64,000 bases of DNA, taken from Prorocentrum cordatum. Taxonomy: Eukaryota; Sar; Dinophyceae; Prorocentrales; Prorocentraceae. Where the stretch lies: contig CAUYUJ010000851.1 of NCBI GenBank assembly GCA_963575745.1, forward strand, positions 1 to 64,000, read 5' to 3'. Positions 49,453-60,560 of this stretch are shown here, piece by piece. Each line of letters begins with the position of its first letter. The stretch's first letter is position 1. Position numbers and translations under genes: made by a program. The notes under the pieces are model-generated. The model had not been told where the DNA came from, made no database searches, and was given only the letters and a program-made list of their open reading frames with translations.

Positions 49453-50939
49453 CTCGCGGCACGCCCGGGTGGGGGGGGGGCTGGCGGCGCAGAGAGGGCA
49501 AGCTGGGTGCGCAGGCGTCCTGTCCGACGTCCCACCCCTCCCTCCCACCCCTTGCCGTTGCGCAGATCGCCTCTCTGTTCGCACCGGCGGGTGTCGAGCA
49601 GGGCACTGATCCTGAGAGAGAGAGAGAGAGAGAGCACGCGATACATGGCATAGCACGGCACAGCATGGCACCGCGTCGAGGTCGCGACGCCATTTCGACA
49701 ACAAGGCCAGAGAGACACCAGAAATGACACAGGACGGGGGTTGCAAATGGCCAGGTGCGCTCGCGCCACATCTGACACCCATCCCCAGCCATTGCGCAAA
49801 CTGCTTCTCTATCCGCCCACGCGTCGTGCGCAGTCGGAAAGGGGGAGCTGCGTACATTGGAAGAGGAGGTGGTGGATGCCCCCCAGCCTCTTGCCTCATG
49901 GCCACCCAGGCCACCCCAGCCACCCCACCCTAGTAGCACGAGCCCACCCGACAGCACCATTGCCTCCAGCATGACAGGACTCGCCAGCGCTCCTCACAAC
50001 AACACTAGCGAACCCTGCCGTAGTTGTCCACAGCGATGGTAACCGACAGCCTAGCACCAGTTGGAACAGCCTCAACCCATCAAACCGCACCAGCACGACA
50101 GGAATTGGCTGTACCACATGCAGTACCACCAGCGAACCCAGCAGCACCACCATTTCAAGTTGCCTGCAGGGCGATGGCGACATAAGTTGTCACCTGATGA
50201 AGCTCTAGCGGGTCCAGTAGCCAGATTCGTTTCTTCAGCACCAGACTGGGTATGACCACTCGGCATGACCAACGCACCCAGAAAGAAAACTTCCTCCGGT
50301 CCCAGGAGGATCAACAGCACCATTCGCAGCAACGCGAGCTTCGGCGGCATTCTGGCTACGGCCTGCGGCCTGCAGGTGATGCGTTCGACACCACTGCCGC
50401 AGCCACCTGTACGTCCAGGACCAGATAGGCCACCATTGACCACCAATACCGTTACCGTCGCGTGTCGCGAAGTAGTCCAGGGTCTCAGGGCGATCGCACT
50501 CGTTCCTCTCCACCAACCACCATCACCAGCACCAGCACCACTTCCACTGCTGCGGCTTTCATCTGCAGCACAGCGACGAGCAGCACTTTTCCGTCGCGGC
50601 GCGGCAGAGGCGATCCGCTCGCGCGTCAAACAACCCGGGCTACGGCGTTGCGAAGTGCCCCGCATGTAAGAGGGGGAGAGCCAGAAGAGCGACGAGCAGC
50701 ACGACAGAGCGCAGCGGCACGATCTGGACGCACGCGGGTGGGGCGGGTACCGCTCTGGACCCCACGTCGCTGACCCAAATGGACGGGCAACATGGCCAGC
50801 GACGGCCCGCTGCCACCCTGGGCGGCCACTCCAGCCGCCTGGCCGCCAAGCTCCCCTGAACCGTCCGTGGAATGGCGAGTGCTGCCACCTGCAGCTCGCT
50901 CCCTGGGACTGCTCGCCTGCAGTGCCAGCTGCAGGCCCT

Positions 50940-51160
50940 TCCCGCCGTCTCGCCGCGGTGGCCGGGGCGGGGCAGAGGCGAGGAGAGGGGGGAGGGAGGG
51001 AGGGAAGAAGGAAAAAGGGGGAGAGAGGGGCGGGGAGGGAGGGGGAGGGAGAGGGGAGAGAGGGGGGGGAGGAGAGGAGAGAGGGGGGGGGAGGAAGGAG
51101 GGGGATGAGGCAGGGAGAGAGGAGGCCACGGCCCAGGCCGGCGAGGAGAGGGCAGGGAGG
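50940..51160. repeat. Purine-rich GGGGA/GAGGG tract
   Basis: Strand-asymmetric purines with long G runs. The dispersed repeat copy 2 (51161-51205) follows immediately. Confidence 0.85.
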
Positions 51161-51205
51161 CCGGCTACACGCGAGAGTAACCCCAGGCAAGAGTGACATT
51201 TGGCG
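51161..51205. repeat. Short dispersed repeat, copy 2
   Basis: Partner of 23036-23080, same orientation. Confidence 0.5.
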
Positions 51206-51599
51206 CGAATCTCAACGGGGGGACGCGGGGTGGCCAAACCTGGGCGCGCAAGCCGCTGCTGCCGCTTCGCGCTCAGCGACCGGGGGACCCCAGTGGGCCC
51301 GCACCGAGGGTCCTTCCGTCGAAAGGTCACTCTTACGTCTAGTCGAGGAGCCCTGAGATCCGACGTTGCAAAAAAGTGCAGCATCGCAAAAAATCACGAC
51401 CAGAGCCCTGGAGCACATCTTTCTGCACCGTTTTTCAGGCCGGATCGATCTGCGAGGGCCCCGCGGCTCGAGAAACGGCAAGAACGCCCGTCGTGAAAAA
51501 ATGGCATCGCTGGGATCTCGGAGGGAGCAGGGGCAGGGGGGGAACCCAGGGCTGAGCCCGCTCGGGCATGTCCCTTCCCCGCGGGGGCCCCAGACAGCC

Positions 51600-51745
51600 C
51601 GACGTCGTGATTTTTCACAACGTCGACCCCCAGAGGCCTCGACCCCTTGCCCGGGACCAGTCTTTGTCGAGTCGTTGTTGGACGGCCCCGAGGCCCCCCC
51701 CGGAGGCCGAAACTGGCGAAAAGCCTGCCGTCGTGACTTCTGACT
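51600..51745. repeat. Dispersed repeat, inverted partner at 58905-59065
   Basis: AACGTCGACCCCCAGAGG, CGAGTCGTT-x-TT-GACGG and GCGAAAAGCCT occur here and, in reverse complement and the same order, at 58905-59065. 51.2-51.6 and 51.75-52.04 kb show no gene. Confidence 0.6.
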
Positions 51746-52038
51746 TCCTTCACCACGCGAGGGGGTCTGGCATTGCACCAGCCTTGCAGACGTGCTGCAG
51801 CGGATTTCTCTGTGGATTTCTGCGCGAATTGTTGCCCGAAGCGGCGAGCGAAAAACGAATTGGATTTCGCGTGGATTCCTGTTGGTCTTCCTTCCTGGCA
51901 AAAAAACGCACGAAATTCACCTCGAACTCCGGAACGAAACTCTCCAGGACACCCCAGGCCCACCCTGTCGTTTTCGGGACGACATCCGCTCTGCGATGCC
52001 GGCGCCCCGACCCCTCCCCGCGGAGGCCGAGGCAGCTC

Positions 52039-52113
52039 CTCGAGGCACACCATGGACAGCGGCGTGTTCGGGTACTTGCGCGCCCGCCCGCCGTGCGACA
52101 CCGTCGACAGCGG
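52039..52113 (-). CDS. Candidate mini-exon of the minus-strand gene
   Basis: 75 bp, 25 codons, phase 0: PLSTVSHGGRARKYPNTPL then SMVCLE. Acceptor CCGGAG after a C-rich tract, donor CTCGAG before GAGCTGCC. The intron start resembles the sequence around the next exon start (CGAGGACCTGCC at 49.45 kb), as seen at the certain introns. Strong GC3 bias. Family unknown. Confidence 0.4.
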
Positions 52114-52354
52114 CTCCGGGAGGGCGACGGGCGGGGGGGGGGAAGGCACGAGGAAGCACCTGCCACTGAGACGAAGCCAGGGCGAGGGTAACATCGGGCG
52201 GGGACAAATCCAAAGTCTCTGAGATCCGGCGGCTCTGGAGGATCCTGTCGGGCACCGCAGCCTTCTCAGAGCGTCCCAGAACGCTCTGAGAGCGTTCTGG
52301 AACGGGCTTGTCCTCGTCTTGGCCCCGCCCAAACCACGCCCCTGGCGAGGTCGG

Positions 52355-52570
52355 AGGGACGGGGGAGGGGAGGGGAGGGGGAGGGATCGAGGGGAGGGGG
52401 GGGGATCGAGGGGAGGGGGGGAGATCAAAGGGAGGGATCGAGGGGAGGGGGAGGCGGATCGAGGGGAGGGATCGAGAGGCAGACGGGAAGAGGGGAGGGG
52501 TTGAGGGGAGAGGGGGGAGGCGGAGGAGAGGGCGAGGGTGGGGCGGGAAGTGGCGCGGGAGGGGCCGGAG
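52355..52570. repeat. GGGGAGGGATCGA-type purine minisatellite
   Basis: Irregular units of GGGGAGGG with ATCGAG spacers, about 10-20 bp period. Confidence 0.8.
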
Positions 52571-52799
52571 GTGGGAGGTGGAGGGGGGTGGAGCGGCGCT
52601 GGCCCGCAAGGGAAGGGCGGACAAGGGAAGAAAGACGATCCAGGAAGGGAGCAGCGAGAGAAAGCAACAAAGGGAGACCATCCGCCGCCCTTCGAGAGGG
52701 CTATCCCGACATCGGCCAGCGAGGCAAGCCCCGTACACCGACCGTAAAAGTCACGGATTCGATCATCCCTGCGTCCCAGCTGCTGCAAACGAGCCTCGG

Positions 52800-53150
52800 C
52801 ATGGCGGAGGGGAGGAGGGGGGGAGGTGAAGGTGGAGGTGGAGGTGGAGGTGGTGGAGGAGGAGGAGGAGGAGGAGGAGGAGGAGGAGGAGGAGCAGGAG
52901 GAGGAGGGGGTGGAGGTAGAGGCGGGGAAATGAGAACGAGAACGCAAGGTGGCGAAGTCACACTGGAAGCATGAAAGGGGGGAGGGGGGGACAACGGGGG
53001 GGACGGGGGGGGGCGAGGAAAGAGGAGGTGAGGGGGGGAAGAGGGGAAAGAAGAGGGGAGGGGGGAAGGGAGAAGGAAGGGGGGGAAGAGGAGAGGCGGG
53101 AGAGAGAGGGGAAGAAGAGGGGAGGGGGGAAGGAGGAGGGGGGAGGGACC
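52800..53150. repeat. (GGA)n and GGGGAAGA purine tracts
   Basis: GGAGGT and GGA triplets at 52.81-52.92 kb, then G-rich purines to 53.15 kb. Confidence 0.88.
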
Positions 53151-53317
53151 AAGCTCGGTGCGCGCGCCATTTCTGACATCCTGCCCCTTCCAGCCGTCCA
53201 TTCCTCGTGCGTTGTTTCTTCGCTATCCGCCGATGGGAGTCCCAGCGAACATGGGTTCACAAAGTGACCCCCTATCGTGTGATGCGCGACCAGAAAGGGG
53301 AGCTATGCACATTGGAA

Positions 53318-53560
53318 GGAGAGGAGGAGGAGGAGGAGGAGGAGGAGGAGGAGGAGGAGGAGGAGGAGGAGGAGGAGGAGGAGCAGGAGGAGCAGGGGGA
53401 GGTGGAGGAGGAGGAGAAGAAGTAGGAGGAGGAGGAGGAAAAGGAATTGGTGGTGGTGGCGGCGGATGAGCATGAGGATGAGCGGGAGGCAGATGATGGG
53501 GAAGGAGGAGGAGGAGGAGGAGGAGGAGGAGGAGGAACAGCAGCAGCAGCAGCAGTAGCA
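53318..53560. repeat. (GGA)n and (CAG)n arrays
   Basis: GGA with GGT and GAT interruptions, ending in a short CAG run. 53.16-53.31 kb shares GGGGAGCT-x-x-GCACATTGGAAG with about 49.84 kb. 53.56-54.42 kb is unique with no supported gene. Confidence 0.9.
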
Positions 53561-54430
53561 GTGCTCAACAGTCCGACCCTTACGTTGGCTGACTCATCTG
53601 CTGCAGTCATAAATATCCGTTTTTTCTGCACTACTCCATACCCCCACTCGTGCATGAAGTGACCCTTAGCATTTTCAGCGTAGTATTGCACAGCTCGTGA
53701 CTCGTGTGCAGATTAGCTAACATGATGGGCCAACTCCACATGCACATGCATGATAGGCTAACATGGTAGGCTAACCTGATGTGCAGTTACTCGTGTGCAC
53801 ATCCATATGCATCAGGCCTCTGGCTCACATTTCATATGATCCATCTCCTTTGATGTGAGATCGTGCGGCCCGGGAGGGCGCAACCGCCCAGGCGTGGACC
53901 GGCGTATGGACCATGCCTGCACGTCCCAAGGCGGGACCCGCGAGATTTTCGAGCAGGCCTGGGAAAGCGGGAGGGGGAAGGGAGGTACGTCTGGACTCGC
54001 TCGCCCTTCGCCCCACTCCCCCCGCCTTTGCGCACTCGTACTCTTCGCGACTCCCCACCGAGCACGAGCAAGAGCAGGAGTAGCGGGAGGAGGAGGAGGA
54101 CCAGGGGAAGGCGCCAGAGGGCAAAGGAGGGAGGAGACAACGACAGAGGAAGGAATCGAATCTAGAAATGTGGCCCACGCTGGGGCGAGAGCGCTATTTC
54201 TGACCGTCGGGGGCACAGCGCCGACCGTGGAATGATCCCAACGCCGCAGCAGGAGCACTGCTTGGGGGGGGCGAAAAAACGCTGCGACTGGAAATACCAT
54301 ACAAATCATCGAACTAATGAAACCCTGCGCGCTAGAAAAACCGTGTACGAAAGACACGGCTCCCCGCTCGCACGGTAGCCCGGGAGAGAGAAGATCAATA
54401 TTCACATGAAGCATAGGGAGAAGGAAAGGC

Positions 54431-54800
54431 ACCACCACCACCACCACCACCACCACCTGAAGGAGGATGGAGGCAGAGGGTGGTCAGTGGTAGTGGTGAT
54501 GTACATCGTTTCGTTTCTCTCGCGGAACATCTTGCACTCCTACATCCTGCACACCAGCTCATCCTGAGTCCCCCAAGGTGGTGCTTGTGGTGGTGGTGGG
54601 TGGTGGTGGTGGTGGTGGTGGTGGTGGTGGTGGTGGTGGTGGTGGTGGTGGTGGTGGTGGTGGTGGTGGTGGTGGTGGTGGTGGTGGTGGTGGTGGTGGT
54701 GGTGGTGGTGGCGGTGGTGGTGGTAATGATGGTGGTGGGGGTGGTGATGGTGGTGGTGGTGGTGATGGTGGTGATGGTGGTGATGGTGGTGATGGTGGTG
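54431..54800. repeat. (CAC)9 and about 200 bp of (GGT)n
   Basis: CAC triplets at 54431-54457 and GGT/GTG at about 54594-54800, potentially complementary to each other in inverted orientation. Confidence 0.92.
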
Positions 54801-55174
54801 GTGGCGGTGCGCTTCCGACTCCCAATGAATAGCTGCACGGCTGTCCAGGAGGGGACAGAGAGGGCGGGGGGAGCAGCTGGGGGCAGACGTGGAGGAGGGG
54901 CTATGGAAAAAGGCGGGGGGGAGGCGATGAAAGAGGCTATGAAAAAAGGCGGGCGGATAAGGAGCTTTGAACAAAGGCGGGAGGGGGAGGAAGGGTTATG
55001 AAAGCGGGGGCGATGCTCTTGTGTTCCCCCCCCCAGGCTGGGCCGCCAGGTGGTCGAGGCCACCTGCTCGGCCACCTTTCTCGGCAGCGCGCTCCCGGGC
55101 GTGGCGCGAGAGGGGGGGGGGCCTTTCTGGGAGAAGCCCTCCCGCCCCCAGAGAGGCCTTCTTCTTGCCATCGC

Positions 55175-55304
55175 TCGGACGTCCATCCATTCCCCGTGCA
55201 CTTGTCGGTTTCGTGCGCGTCTTTTCTTGTGTGCTCGATGACCCAGGATGTTCCTCGATGGCCCTCGCCGAGCACAAAAGTGCACACGCCCGAGCGATGC
55301 CGAG
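55175..55304. mobile_element. MITE-like element, family D, copy 2
   Basis: Ends TTGCCATCGCTCGGACG and CACGCCCGAGCGATGCCGAG pair as terminal inverted repeats. Interior as in the other two copies. The upstream 54.80-55.17 kb is unique; a short GC3-rich minus-strand frame near 55.03-55.12 kb was too weak to call. Confidence 0.7.
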
Positions 55305-55569
55305 CCTTGGCAGGCCTCCCGAGCCGCCCTCTCCCTGGCAGGCCTCCCCCCCCCTCGCGCCGACCCCTCCTGGAGGAGCAAAGAGACGGACGACCCACTG
55401 GGCCACCCCAGCCTGCCCCGCAGGCCCAAATTCTTGGGTTGGCGGGGGGGTACGGGCTCACAGTGTGTGTGCTTCTGTCAGAGTTCCCCGACGCCCCCAC
55501 CCCCCCCACCCCGGGGATGGAGGGCAAGCGGGGGCCTGTTCGGGCTGGGCTGGGGCAGCTTGGTGGGTG

Positions 55570-55972
55570 GTGAGAAACTGCATCAGCATAAACTGGTGGA
55601 GGTCCGCGCGGACTTCTTGGCTCTGTGAGGGGCAACGACAGGGGGGGGACTGGCAGATCAGGGGGCACATCGACCTGGAATCGGCGATACGTCGCCGATA
55701 GATCGGCGATAGGCCACAGGAAGTGAATCTGCATGTTCCTGGACAGGTTGGGACTATCGGGCCCCTATCGGCGACCAATGGGCGATTGGGGGTCGATGCA
55801 TCCCCCCCTTATGCCTATCCCCCCCTATCGTTGCCCCGGAGTCTGGGCTGGACCCACCTCAGTGGCGCGTGGAGCGTGCCAGGGGCGGCGCCAGAGGCGC
55901 CGCCAGGGGCCCCAGCGCCGATCCAAGAAACCCGCGTGGAGCTCCGAAAGTTTCCAGTGCGCAGCTTCTGCT
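55570..55972. mobile_element. Foldback element, family F, long copy
   Basis: Terminal inverted repeats (AAACTGCATCAGCATAAAC...CGCGCGGACTTCTTGG and complement to about 55972) enclose about 300 bp with TCGCCGAT/ATCGGCGA palindromes. 55.97-56.28 kb is unique without a supported gene. Confidence 0.6.
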
Positions 55973-56279
55973 CTGCTTCGACCCTCCTGCGCGCCGCCAG
56001 GCCTTGTAACCCCCCGTGGCGTGCCCTCCAGCCACGCTGGTGGCCATGGTGGTGCGCCGGCGCAGGGCGGAGCTGCTCGCGAGGTCGGGGAACGCGGCGG
56101 CGTCCTCGAGGCTTGCGCGAAGTGGGAGCGCCCCGTGGGCAGGGGTCTGTCAAGGGGCCCAGGGAGACACAAGTACGCCGACTCTGCCGGCGCGTGTGAG
56201 GGAGGGGTCTGGGTCGTCCATCGTCCCGTCGTCCCCGAGTGGTCCTCGGAGAGGATCTTTCGCTTCGTTTCCCCCTCGA

Positions 56280-57310
56280 TTCCGTAATTAGATCGAAGGG
56301 TTCCCCTTCGGAGGGACCGGGGTCCCGGTGAGGTCCAGGGGGGGCCCCAGGGAGGGTCCCAGGGGAGATCCCGAGCCAGATTAACTATACACCTCCCCCC
56401 TCTTCTGGTCGCTATCGCAGTCGTAAGCTGATCGAAGGGAGACCCCTTCCATTTTGAATCCCTTCCCCACCCCCCGGGGGGGCGGGGGACCAGGGACCCG
56501 GGGTTGTCCTGGTGAGGTCCGGGGGGGGGGTCCCAGGGAGGGGCCAGGTCAGATTACACCTTCTTGTCGCAGTCGTACTCGATAAATCGAAGGAAGCCCC
56601 TTCCCTCTGATCCCTTCTACACTCGCGCGGGGGACCATCCTAGGGAGGTCCCAGGCGAGTCACAGGAACGGTCCCGGGGGCGGTCCCCAGTCAGATTACA
56701 CCACCTCCCTCTGGTCGCAATCGCAGTCGTAGTGAGATCGAAGGGAAGCCCCTTCCCTCGCGCGGGGGACCATCCTGGGGAGGTCCCAGGGGAGTCTCGG
56801 GGGCGGTCCCAGGTCAGAATGCACCACCTCCCTCTGGTCGCCATCGCAGTCGTAGTTAGATCGAAGGGAAGCCCCTTCCCTGTGATCCCTTCCCCACCCA
56901 GGGGGGGGGGGGGGCAGGGCAGGGCCTCGAGGAGGTCCCAGGGGGGTCCTGGGAAGGGCCCCAGGGGGCGGGGGGGCCTGGCCAGATTACACCTTCCCCC
57001 CCTTCTGGTCGCAATCGCAGTCGCAGTTGGATCGAGGGGAAGCCCCTTCCTTTGATCCCTTCCCCACGGGGGGAGGACCACCCTGACCTTCCAGAGAGCT
57101 ATTTTTTAGCACTGGAGACCTAAAAACCTAAAAAACGAGACGAAACAGCCTAAAACCAAGACGTAGAATAGCTCTGGGATAGGTTTTTAGGTCGCGTTCT
57201 ATTTTTTAGCCCTCCTGGAAGGTCAGGGTACACCGCCCCCTTTTTCTGGTCGTAATCGCCTGTGTTAGATCGAAAAGGAACCCCTTCCCTTTGACCTTTC
57301 CCCGCCCGAC
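56280..57310. repeat. Tandem repeat, 90-165 bp units, about seven copies
   Basis: Units contain GATCGAAGGGAAGCCCC, GGGGGACCATCCTGGGGAGG and AGATTACACC with CTGGTCGCAATCGCAG. Repeats of the AGCCCCTTCC mark lie near 56436, 56590, 56740, 56860, 57030 and 57270. The last interval is enlarged by an inserted MITE. Confidence 0.8.
57081..57228. mobile_element. 148 bp MITE inserted in the tandem repeat
   Basis: Terminal inverted repeats CCCTGACCTTCCAG at both ends; inner arms with CTATTTTTTAGC pair too. The interior is AT-rich unlike its surroundings. It splits one tandem unit, and its removal gives a unit of about 92 bp. No coding capacity. Confidence 0.78.
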
Positions 57311-57560
57311 CTTGCCGCCCCACGACACTCCCGGGAGGCCTCCGAGAGGCTCCCACAAAACTGCAGGAGGCCCCCAAGAAGCCCCCAGGAAGCCCCAAGA
57401 CGCCCCCAAAAGGCGCCCAAGAGGCCCGAAGGTCTCCCAGAATACCGCTCGTTGCACGCTCGGAAAGTTCTTGGGAGCCTTCCAACCTTCCCGAACACAT
57501 CCGAACATTTTCTGCATCATGAGGCTCATCTTCCAGGGTCGGCAGCACCGGCCGTAAGGC
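57310..57560. repeat. Degenerate CCCCCAAGAGG-type repeat
   Basis: Short CCCCCAAGA/GCCCC units, the complement of those at 24.57-24.67 and 60.0-60.6 kb. 57.56-57.87 kb is unique and AT-richer; nothing coding seen. Confidence 0.6.
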
Positions 57561-57919
57561 CTCTCCAATAAACAAACACGAATACCAAGATTCCCGATAT
57601 GTGTCCACATGTTATGCTATTTCGCCTTCCCCTACATGTCGTAGATTCTGCAAGAAGCGACTGGGAATATACGCTTATTTGTGTATGTGTCCACGGTGAC
57701 CCTGGGCATGTCCGCCACGTTTGAAATTAATTGTAACGATGGTAGTTGGAATCCTAAAGTTTCTTCTCAGGAACGTATTAGGCATCCTCGAGATAGAGGG
57801 AAACCTTCAGAATTCCTCGGGGACTGCTCTGGTCATGCGACACACTATGCACTGCAAACGGATAGCGTGCCGCTCCGCTCCTCAGGGCGGGAGGCCGGGA
57901 AAGGCTTGTGACGTAGATC

Positions 57920-58048
57920 TTGCCGTCGCTCGGACGTCCATTCCCCGTGCATGTTTCGGTGTCGTGCGTGTTTTTTTTGCTCGATGGTCCAGGATGGTCC
58001 TCGATGGTTTTCGCCGAGAAAAAGTGCACACGTCCGAGCGATGCCAAG
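57920..58048. mobile_element. MITE-like element, family D, copy 3
   Basis: Same ends and interior as copies 1 and 2. Flanks at 57866-57919 and 58049-58090 match 63776-63880, where the element is absent, so this is a filled site with a related empty site in the same window. Confidence 0.75.
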
Positions 58049-58359
58049 GTGGCGTAGACAGCGCGTCGCACCCAAGCATGGTGGGCCAGACCCAGCGATG
58101 GGAGCCCTGAGGGAACCTTATGGGGTTATTATGACGAGCCTCACGCGTAGATGTGAGACAAAACAGCTTGGCACATGGCGATGTCAATCACACACTGCGG
58201 CGACTGCTCCACAACATGCCTGGCTACTCTCAGATATGCTATAAAGCCACATGCTCCACAAATTCATATGCGGTGCGAGCCAGGTTATGCTGGCAAACTT
58301 GGTAGTACAGAAATAGTCGGTGGATCGAAACACTACGTATCGAAGTAGAGCGCGGAGCC

Positions 58360-58605
58360 AGAGGGAGGGAGGAGGGGGAGGAGGAGGAGGAGGAGAAGGA
58401 AGAGCCAGGAGAAGGAGGAGGAGGAGGAGGAGGAGGAGGAGGAGGAGGAGCCAGGAGGAGGAGCCAGGAGGAGGAGCAGGGGAAGGGGGGAGAAGGGGGA
58501 GAGAATGGTGAGAGAAGGGGGAGAAGGGGGAGGAGGAAGAGGAGGAAGAGGAGGAGGAGGAGGGAGGAGAAGAGGAGGAAGGAGAGGGAGGGAGGAGGGG
58601 GTGGA
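58360..58605. repeat. (GGA)n purine array
   Basis: GGA with GCC and GGGG interruptions, between unique 58.09-58.36 kb and the candidate exon at 58.71 kb. Confidence 0.9.
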
Positions 58606-58709
58606 GAGGAACGGAGGGCGGGAGGCAAGGCGGCGGAAGTCGCTCTCCCCGTGGCGGGGTCCTCCCGGCCCTCCCGGCCCGTGGGCGAGCCCGCGCAGGG
58701 CGAGAGCGC

Positions 58710-58808
58710 CTCGAGGTCGATGTCGCGGGTGAACGGCACGTCGCAGAGGGACACGAAGCCAGAGGAGGAGGCCTCCGACGGCGCGGGCGTCTGGACGCCG
58801 GAGTCTGC
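58710..58808 (-). CDS. Candidate mini-exon of the minus-strand gene
   Basis: 99 bp, 33 codons, phase 0: ADSGVQTPAPSEASSSGF then VSLCDVPFTRDIDLE. Acceptor CCGCAG before GC, donor CTCGAG before GCGC (GC-type, as in the certain exons). High GC3. Family unknown; grouped with the NHL gene only by strand, phase and splice style. Confidence 0.4.
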
Positions 58809-58814
58809 CTGCGG

Positions 58815-58882
58815 GGGTCTGGAGAGGAGGAGGAGGAGGAGGAGGAGGAGGAGGAGGAGGAGGAGGAGGAGGAGGAGGAGGA
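58815..58882. repeat. (GGA)n array
   Basis: Directly upstream, in gene sense, of the candidate exon at 58710-58808. Confidence 0.93.
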
Positions 58883-58904
58883 CCCAGAGCCCCTCGCGTT
58901 GTGT

Positions 58905-59065
58905 CTCGGCGTTTCGCTGTTTTCGGGAGGCTTTTCGCTATTTTCGGTCTCTGGGGGCCCTCGCTGGGCCCTCGGACCGTCAAAGAACGACTCGAAATAA
59001 AAAACCGGTCCCGAGAAAGGAGTCGAGACCTCTGGGGGTCGACGTTGGGAAAAAATCATGAGGTC
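58905..59065. repeat. Dispersed repeat, inverted partner of 51600-51745
   Basis: Reverse-complement match in the same order of blocks; both lie in non-coding sequence. Confidence 0.6.
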
Positions 59066-59159
59066 GGGGGTCTCGGTCCCTCCCTCCCTCTGCCCTCCTG
59101 GTGTGTATGCTCCTTTGTCGTCCTGACCCTCCTCACTATCCGTCCGTTCCTTATCCTTA

Positions 59160-59275
59160 TCCTCCTCCTCCTCCTCCTCCTCCTCCTCCTCCTCCTCCTC
59201 CTCCTCCTCCTCCTCCCTCCCTCCCTCCCTCCCTCCCTCCCTCCCTCCTCCCTCCCCCTCCCTCCCTCCCTCCTC
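59160..59275. repeat. (CTC)n and (CCCT)n arrays
   Basis: CTC triplets then CCCTCC units up to the candidate exon. Confidence 0.93.
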
Positions 59276-59400
59276 CTCCAGGGCGCGCTTGGGAAACACG
59301 TGGGCGGGTCGGCCCTCGTCGTCTCGGCCGCGAGCGAAAGGGGCCAGGGCTCCTGAAGCGGGGTCGGGCCCCTCAGAGGCGCGCGCCGCTCCAGCACCTC
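59276..59400 (-). CDS. Candidate mini-exon of the minus-strand gene
   Basis: 125 bp open in the frame EVLERRAPLRGPTPLQ, then EPWPLSLAAETTRADPP and TCFPSAPW. Acceptor CTAAG before GAGG, donor TGGAG before GAGG, flanked on both sides by triplet arrays. GC3-rich. No family recognised; exact ends are uncertain because AG-G occurs several times. Confidence 0.33.
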
Positions 59401-59404
59401 CTTA

Positions 59405-59560
59405 GAGGAGGAGGAGGACGAGGAGGAGGAGGAGGAGGAGGAGGAGGAGGAGGAGCAGAAGGAGGAGGAGGAGGAGGAGGAGGAGGAGGAGGAGGAGGAG
59501 GAGAAGCGAGGAGCGAGGATCAAGGAGGAGGAGGAGGAGGAGGAGCAGGAGGAAGGAGGG
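59405..59560. repeat. (GGA)n array
   Basis: GGA with GCA and GCG interruptions. 59.56-60.0 kb is unique with no supported gene. Confidence 0.92.
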
Positions 59561-59999
59561 GAAAACAGGCGGCCATGTTAGTTCCCTGGTTGTCCGTTTC
59601 CGGACTTGGCGGGGCTCCCCGAGGATGTTGAGGGCGGATGGAGAAGACGAGGAACGAAGGAGCTGGCAGGCGGGAGGATGGAGGAGGGGAGCGGCAGGAG
59701 CGAAGAGGGGGTGCAAAGGAAGATTGGGAGTGAAGCAGGTGGGGAGCTTCGAAAAGGGGCTGAGGTGACTCTTTGGAAGGGCTCATGTGTTTAGCTTGTG
59801 TGTCCGGGGCGTCTCTGGTCACCTCGGGGCGGTCTTGGGCAGTCATTGGGCCTGTTGGGGGTCTAAATCATATTTTGCATGCCACCATGCGAGCCACTGG
59901 CGGAGGACAGGCGTGCATGACTTGCGAGAGAGAGAGAGAGAACAGCAAAACAGATGATGCCTATGGGGCGCATTGTGTTGGTTCCCGTGTTGTCCGTTT

Positions 60000-60560
60000 G
60001 ACGTTGTGAAGCTTTGTCTGGGCGTCTGCGGCCGTCCTGGAGGCCTCTTGGGCAATCTGGAGGCCCTCTTGGGGACCCCTGGGAGCGTCCTGGGAGCCTT
60101 TTTCGGGCTTCTCGGGGCCTCCTGGGGGGGCGATCTGGGAGCTTCTTGGGGGCTCTCGGGCGCCTCTTGGGGCCTCCTGGGGGGCTCTTTGGGCGGGGAG
60201 CTCGGACAGTCGGTCTTGTTTCCCCCTCGGGGGCCTCTCTTGAGGACTTGGAGGCTTCCGCGGCCGTCTGGGGAGCGTCTTGGGCTGTCTTGGGCCGTCT
60301 GGGCGGTCTCTTGGGGGGCTCTGAGGCCGTCTTGGGACGATCTTTGGGACATCTTGGGGTGCCTTGGGGCGTCGGAAGCCGACAAAGCGAGAACGCGAAA
60401 AACCGTCAAAAACGGATGGAAAAGCTACAATTGTGCGTTTGAACTTGAATTCTCTGTTAGGAGACTCTTGTCTCTGTGGAGTCTCTTGTGGGGCCTCTTG
60501 AAGGCCTCCTGAGGCGTCTTGGGGGCTTCCTGGCCGTCCGAAGGCCATCTTCGACGGCCT
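60000..60560. repeat. Degenerate GGGGCCTCTTGG-type repeat
   Basis: Irregular 10-20 bp units of CTTGGGGG-CTC-TGGG. Frames read as Gly/Leu/Trp-rich but with no domain. 60.56-61.2 kb is unique; no gene supported. Confidence 0.65.
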
